DNA from: Cycas panzhihuaensis
Taxonomy: Eukaryota; Cycadophyta
Length of the DNA stretch: 64,000 nt
Assembly (NCBI GenBank): GCA_023213395.1
Contig: CM041465.1
Coordinates: 79,615,741-79,679,740 of the forward strand
Direction of reading: 5' to 3'
Positions within the stretch are counted from its first letter, which is position 1; each line of letters opens with the position of its first letter. Under the pieces are notes generated by a model, which was given only the letters and a program-made list of their open reading frames with translations, had not been told where the DNA came from and searched no databases. Below, in pieces: positions 57,107 to 64,000 of this stretch. Both the position numbers and the translations under genes were made by a program.

Positions 57107-57191
57107 TGTTGACTTCTACTTCCTAATCTCTACCGGGATAAGTACACTTGTCAAGGGATCATTGGTAGTCTAGTTTAGGATACAGTCAACA
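57107..57191 (-). repeat. Inverted terminal block of a related LTR
   Basis: Minus strand TGTTGACTGTATCCTAAACT... to ...AGAAGTCAACA. It matches the last 86 bases of the E3 5' LTR and the end of the E1 LTR but lies in reverse orientation. Its rest probably extends to the right. Confidence 0.6.
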
Positions 57192-58574
57192 TCCTTCATA
57201 CACCCAAGGTTATCACATATTCACCCATAATTCCACACAATGTCATCATAGATTACACACAACAATACATTAATCAACAAGTATCTGGAATCACGTCTAT
57301 GGGATGGTAACCACACTTGGTTAGGATTAGGTTAGTCAACGGAGGGCTCTGAAATCTAGAGTCAAATTGGCAAGTGAGAGAAATCACCCGCACAGGGCAT
57401 CTGTGCGTCAGAACGCAGGTTCAGGACCCACGAATGGCGCACAACTCCCCTCTAGGTAACTCAGTTTTGGTTTTGAGGGTAGCAAGAGTGAGGGATATCC
57501 TCGGTTTCCCGAGTAACCTTAAGAAGTAAGTCCTCCCGCCCTTGGATGGCCTGAAAGGAGGGGCTGGACCGAACAAGGGAATGAATCATCGCAGAAAATA
57601 GAAGGGATATGAACGGGTTGTATTCGGATGAGTGATGCGGGAGGTACACGGTTGCAAGAATGGCGTTGGACAACCACCTCGCGCACGGGACAGACCCAAA
57701 AGGGAGGATGTCAAGGTTACTTGGCTAATGTAGGTGTGATGGGGTTAGAAGAGGATGTCCTAGAGGAAAAATCCTCCTTAGGCTAACCCACCTAAAGTGA
57801 GTTTGGGAAATAAGGAGCAACGGCGAAAGAAGCTTCCACCGTCCTACGTGTGAAGGGTTCAACCTTCTATGTGTGATGGTGAAGTGATGTGTAACTAGTT
57901 ATGTTTATTGCAAACAAGAGACAAGAACTATAAAAAATAGTAAACACACTCTCGTTTACTCTCAAATGCAAAACCTTACTCTCTTTTTGTTTTAAATAGG
58001 ACAAAAGGGAGTAAAGGAAGCAAGCCAATCAAGTGCCAATATGCATGAAAACGATGTAGGGCCTAAAGGAAATGCATGTGATCAAGCAAGGAAAGCGAAA
58101 GGATATGGTTCCTATCTTATGCTCTTTCTTAGATGTGTAAGTGTAGCATGCACATGCAAGGAGTAGATGCAAACTTGTTCCTTTTTCTCTTTTTCCTTTT
58201 ATGTTTCAATTATGCAAGCAAATAAACTTAAAACAAAAAGGGAAAAAAGCTATGAAGAGAAGAGAACGGCGTACCTGGAGGACCGTGCGTCTGAAATAAA
58301 GACATTCTCCTATACCGTATGCGCTTCCCTTTTCCTTTCCCAACACGCGGGCAGTGTAGAGAAATGGTGTTGGGGCTTCCTTACCTTCCCCGAACTAAGA
58401 GGAAAAGGCAAAAAAAACAAAGGAAAAGACTATGCTAAAGACGGAAATGACAAGGGAAAAGAACGAAGGAGACGTACCCGGATTGATGCATTTCTTTCTT
58501 CTCCGCAAGCAACGTAGCGAAACCTGCAATCGAAGAGTACTCCCCCCTTTCCTAAGGGGCTGCTAGGATGCCAA

Positions 58575-58607
<33 letters not shown>

Positions 58608-60362
58608 GATGCGAAGTGCATAACATGATGCAAGTAAAGCACTTCAATCAAAGTAAACTTTTAACTAAGAAACAACCTCCAATCTCCTCAATGCAAGCAA
58701 GACAAGACAAAAGGATGGGGATGGTTAGCCTCAGAATGGGTAACCCTCCATGCACACACCTCCACGCTGTCCAAGCACATAATTAGCAGATCTGGATAGT
58801 CTAATAGTAGCAAACAGTGGGAGAGATAAGTTGCACAAAGGTTGTAAATGTTGTCGATGTTACAAAGGCTGCAATGTGCAACGTTTGCAACTTTTGACTA
58901 GGCCAACACCACAAACTGACGTATGGTACGACTAAAGACTGGAAACTCTACCCATGTAAGGTGCTCGGGGCTAGAACTAGCGCAGCAAGGGGCTGCGTAT
59001 GCTAATACCAATGATGGCCTTTCTTCCAAGGGCTCTCTGGTAGCCCAGGGGAGGCACAAAAGAGGAAGAGGAAAATGGAAGAAGGGGGTTTCCCTTGAGG
59101 AGCAGGCCTTGTTGGGTGCAGAACCCGCCTTGGCTCATTTCTCTCGCCCTTTTGGGACCTCTTCTCGCAGCCTCCTTGAAGAAACTAGGAGAAAGCAAGA
59201 AGGTAGGGAGGATAGATAAGGAAAAATGGAGGGGATGCCTCCTGTACTTGATGAAAAAAACTATGAAATGAAAGATATGCAGGGTATTCTAATCTCTTTT
59301 AGGGGAACTAAAAGGAATAAAATGAAATATAAATGAAATAGTACCTGCTATGGGCAGTTTGGTGGTAGATCTACCTGAGAAAATGGCAAAGGAAGGCAAT
59401 TATGTGAGGCTTGCAGGTGGATTCCTGTGGAGGCTATGAAACCTGAAGGAGAACTTGGTGAAACCTGATGCTTGTGCATGGAAGTGAGACTTGGAGCATG
59501 TCCTTGCTTGGAGAAGCTTGGTCTCAAGCCTGCTGCCGCAGATCTGAGCTGGAGAGGGTGGATCTTAGACTGGGACACAAGTGTGCTAGATGTTGCGGGG
59601 TGCTCTTGTAGAAAATCACTTGTGAAAATAGAAGAGAAGAGGAGAAAAGATGGAGGAAAAAAGGAAAATTGAAGTCCTTTTGCATTTTATACCTAACCCT
59701 AGCTTAATTGGACGATTAAGGTTAGGCTAGGACTCGCAGTATGACTTAGCCACATGGCAATTTCGCAAAATATGCAAAATTTGCCACGACAGATTTAAAA
59801 AAAAGTTTTGTGACGATGCCCGGCAAACAAACTTCTGGAAATTCTTGTATGCGTGACATTTACAGCGGTGCGATAACGTGAAGCGTAACAAAAGAAGAAA
59901 AGGGATCTAAAAGCCCTAAAGGAGGGTACCCCAGGCCTAGGAGAGCCTGGCCCTCTGTCTAGGTGGCTGGGGACAGTCATAGGGAAGAGATGACCTACAC
60001 CGGATGGGGCGCCGGAGAGATAGGGTTTCCAAGAGGCTAAAAAATGGGTAGGAATATGCCAATCACACCTAACGAGGCGCTAAGAACTATGATGTGGCAA
60101 TGGGGGTGTGAACGGATCACACAGGCTAGTTGGTACTTGGGACAACATGGAGGTGCGTAGGAGGGTTGTGGAGTGCCATTGGGATCCATGTCCCATGGTC
60201 GTCATAGGCTAGAATAGTGTCAGGCAATATGATCAAGCAGCGGATGCAAGATGATCACTCAAATGTATCAATTGGTCATGCAGTAAAAAATAGATGCTTC
60301 GATTTACCTTTCTGGAGAAGTGACAAAAGGCAAAGGATAGAAGCATATTTGTGCTTACCTGA
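57192..60362. other. Poorly resolved region, probably LTR-element derived
   Basis: No recognisable coding domain. It contains an (AT)n tract at 58577-58606 and, on the minus strand, several CAG-GTAC sequences that look like splice donors near 58275, 58475 and 59343. GC content rises to the right. Short ORFs lack domains. Confidence 0.35.
58577..58606. repeat. (AT)n microsatellite
   Basis: TA dinucleotide run within AATATATATA. Confidence 0.85.
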
Positions 60363-60469
60363 GTCAACTTGGCAATAACCCATTCCCGGTAGCTGGGAAA
60401 CACTGCCCCCTTGGCAGCAGAGTCTCGCAGCTCAGAAATGCAAATGTGACGGCGAATGCTGGCAACACA
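60361..60469 (-). other. Possible exon-like segment
   Basis: Minus strand: TTGCCAG acceptor-like site, an open frame [20 protein letters not shown] then [12 protein letters not shown], and CAG-GTAAGCA, a strong donor match. The peptide family is not recognised. No neighbouring exon could be confirmed. Confidence 0.3.
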
Positions 60470-60472
60470 ATG

Positions 60473-60475
<3 letters not shown>

Positions 60476-60533
<58 letters not shown>

Positions 60534-60640
60534 TGTACATGTACATGTCATGTACATGTATACATGTACATGTCATGTACATGTATACATGTACATGTAT
60601 GTACATGTATGTACATGTATATATATATATATATACATAC
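60476..60640. repeat. (AT)n and self-complementary ACATGT tract
   Basis: About 55 bases of AT followed by many overlapping TACATGTA/ACATGT palindromes, then (AT)n and (ACAT)n again. The whole block can fold on itself. Confidence 0.85.
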
Positions 60641-61058
60641 ATACAAACAAACATAACAATGGTGCGAGCCAAGGGCGACAACGAGTGTCGTGGCGGAATG
60701 CGTGGGCATAGAGGCAAGGGCAAGACAACATAGGGCCTGCCTATGTGTCACCATATAGTTGACAGGCAATGATAGTGGATGAGGGGGATGCCCCCATCCT
60801 AGGAGTACAATGGAAGGGTGGTGATGACCACACATACGATCAAATAGACGTCATGAATAAGGTGCTATGTACAAAAACAAGTCAAAACTAGCGGAAGTTA
60901 TGTGCTAAGAAAGGTGTTAAAAGTGGAGCAAGAAAACAAACCTAGTAGTCGCCATAGTTTAACCTCATTAGCGGCCAGCTTTCGGGGGTGCGAACGGATT
61001 GCGATATAAAGGGCAAGATGACCCAAGACATGGGCGCCTGGGTGACAGAACAAGTCTG

Positions 61059-61481
61059 TCAAGGGGGGTCATTAAGAAGAGGGATGCAACGCTCAAGGAC
61101 GAGACGAACCAGGTTGTCTATCTTGGTGTTGCAAGCCCGAGGAATGTGTCGGATGTCAATAGAAGGGAAACAAGCCAACAAGGACCTGGCGGTCAAGGCG
61201 AGAGCTCTTAGGCATGGACACCGCACTTGGTAGACCCGGGTGAGATGGGACACCACAACCTGAGAGTCGCAGAAGAGGATGATGGGTCCACGGTGGAAGT
61301 GGAGCGCATCGGTAAGGGCCTCAATAACGGTTGTGTACTCAGCTTCGTTATTGGTGGCCTTGGGAAGGAAGATCCCGAAACGCATGAAGTCGTGTCCAGA
61401 AGGATCACGGAGAAACCACGCGGTGGCGGAAGGGCCAAGATTGCTGCGAGTTCCGCCATCGGTGAAGATGAACAACGTCAT
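61059..61481 (-). CDS. RNase H-fold domain protein, intact frame
   Basis: 140 codons from ATG at 61481; the same frame is open upstream to about 61600. FIFTDGGTRSNLGPSATAWF carries the first aspartate, ATNNEAEYTTVIEALTDAL the glutamate, ILFCDSQVVVSHLTRVY the second aspartate and HIPRACNTKIDNLVRL the last, so the four catalytic residues of type I RNase H are present. The pattern is that of the RVT_3/LINE-end and plant aRNH family. No RT lies upstream on the same strand. Codons are GC-rich at third positions, unlike the rest of the window. It may be a retroelement domain or a small captured gene. Confidence 0.65.
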   Translation of the reverse strand: MTLFIFTDGGTRSNLGPSATAWFLRDPSGHDFMRFGIFLPKATNNEAEYTTVIEALTDALHFHRGPIILFCDSQVVVSHLTRVYQVRCPCLRALALTARSLLACFPSIDIRHIPRACNTKIDNLVRLVLERCIPLLNDPP

Positions 61482-61599
61482 GACAAAAGGAATGGAGGTC
61501 TCGATAGGGTGGATCGAGGAGAAAGCGTTGATGGGGCCGATGGGTGAAGAGGACTCCACACAGAGAAGCAGTCGTGGGGAGACTTGAGCGGTTATCAAT

Positions 61600-62700
61600 A
61601 AAAGCCGTGAAGGGCAGGAAGACCCAAAAATGAGGCTACCCGAGGGCGAGGAAAACGACCCGGCAGATGGAAAAGAAACAGTGGCGAAAAGGCCCCTTTG
61701 GGGGCGCCAAAGGTCGCTTAACGAAGCGAAGCGCGGTCCTAGGTGGGGAGTGCGCTTCCTTTCGGAGCCCCAGAGGCACGAACGGGCAGCAAAATGGGTT
61801 CAGGATGGCGAAACAAGCCAGATGAGTATAAACTCTAGTATATATGGAGGTGGCACACAAAACGAGGCAAAAGGGGCCTCGTAAGGCCAAAAATGGGGGT
61901 GCCATAAATGCACCTGGAGGGTAAGGAGAAAAGAGAGCCACGAAGGCGAAATGGGAGATAGGCCCAGAAGGCAAAGGTGATCAAGGGAGAGAGATGGTCC
62001 AAAGGGATGTCGCGGCGAGAGAAACAGAAGAGGCACCCGTCGGGGCCCCCACCTATATAAAAAAACTCAGCGAAAATAGGATTCATTTTTGCGGGCTCAT
62101 GGTTGATTTAGAGCCCTTCTCCTTACACAGCGGAGCGATGCCCAACTTCGAAGACACACAAAGAGAGATCGGACCATTGGATCGGGACGCGGGGATAGCC
62201 AGCAGGACCGGGGAGGCGAGATGGTGGTAGCGAGGCCAGATCTAATGAGTGGATCGCCCTTTTTCCCAACCATTTCGTCATTTGAAATTACTGAGTTTTT
62301 AATGCTTTTCAGAGTAGTTTTTAGCCCCTTATGGACAAATTAGGATCTCCTGGAGCTTGAATTAGGCCCAGAGAGAGGGGGGACCAAGGCATTAGGTAGC
62401 CTTGGTGCCGGTGGGCCTAAGCATGGCCCACCTGGGCAAAAAATTTTGGGTTTTTTGGGTGGAAAACCCCCCATACTGTGAGGGTGTCACTGGCCCGACG
62501 GTGAGAATTGCGGTGCTGCAAACTTTGCCGCGGGGTCATTGACTTTGCGACAGAAACTCTGCGATGCCCCATGCTAAACTCTATGGTACTGTAGAGTTTA
62601 GCGCGATGCAAAGGAAGATTAACTGAAAAACCAAAAAAGGCCCGAAGGAGTACCAAAACTCAACTGGGGAGGAATGAGGGGCAGTCCTAAAGGCAAGCAA
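61600..62700. other. GC-rich stretch, no gene recognised
   Basis: Contains a palindrome GGTGCCATAAATGCACC near 61898 and a TATATA near 61839. Overlapping ORFs on both strands have no domain. Confidence 0.35.
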
Positions 62701-62728
62701 GCGGGTATAGAGGAATTCTGACCAGTTT

Positions 62729-63770
62729 TTGGAGTATCTTGCAGGCGGTTATTACGGTAGACAACCGCGAGAACATCGGGGTGGCGATGCTAAGCTTCAT
62801 CAAGATGATGTCCCGTGGGGACAGACGAGATGTAGCCTACTGAAGGCCATCGAGACACCACAGTATGCATCGGATCAGTGTCTCCTAGTGGACATAACCT
62901 CACACTGGGATAGGCGTCTGCCTCCCCCAAGTGGAGGATGTCACTGTCACGCTCTGAGACATACGGAGGATCCTGGGGGTACTAGCAACAGGAGCACCAA
63001 CATCGCTAAGGGCATTACCTAGCAACGACGCGGCACACAAGGAGGCATCTACCTATTCCACACGTCAGGACAGGTGGGAGAGGAGAGGCATACCCGTACA
63101 AAGCATGATCATGTCACGGATTCCTCGGGTGAGAAAGTTGATTACACTGTGCATTCTGTTTCGGATATCCCAGAAACAGAACTACAGAGACATACCCGGT
63201 GGATGGATGGAGACTGTAAGGATATGCGAGGCCGGGGAGAGGTTGGATTGGGCCACATTGATAGTGGCAAACCTGATCGCCCAGTTGAATGCTATCAGGG
63301 TGGCCGAGACAGGAGGTTTGTCATACAACACGTTGCTGCAGTGCTGGTTCTTTGATCATTTTGGAGCAGTGGCACCGACAAGAGGACCGCACCCTATCTC
63401 AACGTGGGTTCTTATGGTCCACAGGTGGCAGACTCGATTCAAGGGGATCGAGGATCAGGCACACGTCCGACGCTCAGTGGAGGCTACATTATTAGACCTC
63501 CTCACCATGGTAGACTACATGAAAGACCCGTATAGAGGGGTGAGGTGGGACGGTGACGACAAGGCAGGCAGAGCAGGAGGAGTCGGAGGTGGCCCTGGAG
63601 GAGATGATGACGATGACGGCGATGATGGGGGTGATGGGGCAGGCCCATCAGGAGCGGCAGGTGGCGCAGTCCATCGGGGCTGCGGGAGGAGGCGAGACCT
63701 TCGGGAGCCGCAGGAGGACAGGCGGGTCCTTCAGGGACTGCAGGGAGAGGTAGGGCACTACAGACGCTAG
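62729..63770 (+). pseudogene. Plant mobile domain-like protein remnant
   Basis: A plus-strand frame with stops in the first half: NRENIGVAMLSFIKMMSRGD, PHTGIGVCLPQVEDVTVTL, DIRRILGVLATGAPTSLRA. The TH-F-LP-GE-TVTL-D-LLG pattern is typical of the plant mobile domain (PMD). From 63105 it is open for 221 codons: ICEAGERLDWATLIVANLIA, YNTLLQCWFFDHFGAVAPTR, TLLDLLTMVDYMKDPYRGVR, then a Gly/Asp-rich low-complexity tail. PMD occurs in MAIL1-type proteins and in transposons. The stops suggest a dead transposon copy. Confidence 0.5.
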
Positions 63771-64000
63771 TCTGGATATTGAGGATAGTGGGGAGAGCCC
63801 AGGCAGCAGCAGCGCCAATGGAGGAGGGTGGAGGTGCCCCAGCAGGTCAGGTCATATGCGAGGTGGTACTGGAGGAGGAGGAGGTACCAGCAACTACGGG
63901 AGGACCTGAGGAGGAGGTGATTGTCTGAGCCAAGGAGTTGGCAGTCCTAGGAGGTGAGACACTACCCTTTCCTGTCATCTTTCAATCACTAGACATCTAG
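63771..64000 (+). other. GGA-rich low-complexity end of window
   Basis: Purine-rich GGAGGAGG repeats continuing the acidic/glycine-rich tail; no stop-free frame to the edge. Confidence 0.4.

Noticed and set aside
60364-60723. 119-codon ORF across the AT/ACATGT tract
   Set aside because: Most of it is simple repeat translated as Tyr/Ile/Met/His; only the exon-like end is of interest, in another frame.
1-64000. CRISPR arrays, bacterial operons, rRNA or tRNA genes
   Set aside because: No regularly spaced repeats with unique spacers, no ribosomal sequence, no complete cloverleaf seen; the DNA is plant nuclear repeat.

Overview
This window is nuclear DNA from a seed plant. It is AT-rich, intron-poor and almost wholly retroelement-derived: plant-type Ty1/copia and Ty3/gypsy elements, a LINE ORF1 of the plant DUF4283 type, and one plant Ski8/VIP3 retrocopy. 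The low gene density and deep nesting suit a large repeat-rich genome such as a conifer, but no sequence seen here fixes the species. I found no intact conventional host gene, rRNA, tRNA or CRISPR array.

Layout. 0-10.7 kb: a decayed LINE ORF1, a gypsy RNase H relic, a 42-bp minisatellite, a truncated VIP3/SKI8 retrocopy, (AT)n and (ATCT)n tracts and a long inverted repeat near 7.6-7.9 kb. 10.7-17.07 kb: element E1, a minus-strand gypsy element of the non-chromoviral Tat/Athila-like type, with LTR, pol and an accessory ORF downstream of pol; a copia solo LTR (16321-16958, TSD AGAAG) sits in it. 17.07-24.95 kb: an LTR of another minus-strand element, split by E2, a copia element at 17231-24503 with TSD ATTCA. 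24.95-26.74 kb: the interior of that split-LTR element, including a broken acidic ORF.

26.74-57.1 kb is one nest. The host is E3, a plus-strand relative of E1 whose 5' LTR lies at 26743-27643 and whose truncated 3' LTR lies at 56945-57106. E3 is split by E4 (chromovirus, 27693-34109, minus) in its leader and by E6 (copia, 36922-52694, plus) after its protease. E6 is itself split by E5 (RT-less copia-type element, 36948-41206, minus, TSD TAGGA) in its 5' LTR and by E7 (chromovirus, 45414-51630, minus) in its reverse transcriptase. Removing the inserts restores E3 in frame. 57.1-64 kb: an inverted LTR terminus abutting E3, a GC-richer stretch with (AT)n and ACATGT tracts, an intact RNase H domain on the minus strand, and a plus-strand pseudo-ORF resembling the plant mobile domain.

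The most unusual items are the E7 LTR that contains a second internal primer-binding site, the accessory ORF conserved 3' of pol in E1/E3 with palindromic ATTCC...GGAATGCAT motifs and a TATA-like box before it, the unknown gag-fused ORF in RT-less E5, and the CGGC-rich leader and twin 14-bp hairpins in E2. Nearly all coding regions carry stops or frameshifts. The best preserved are the E7 RT-RNase H (463 codons), the E7 integrase core and the RNase H domain near 61 kb. All calls come from reading the sequence; no database search was run.
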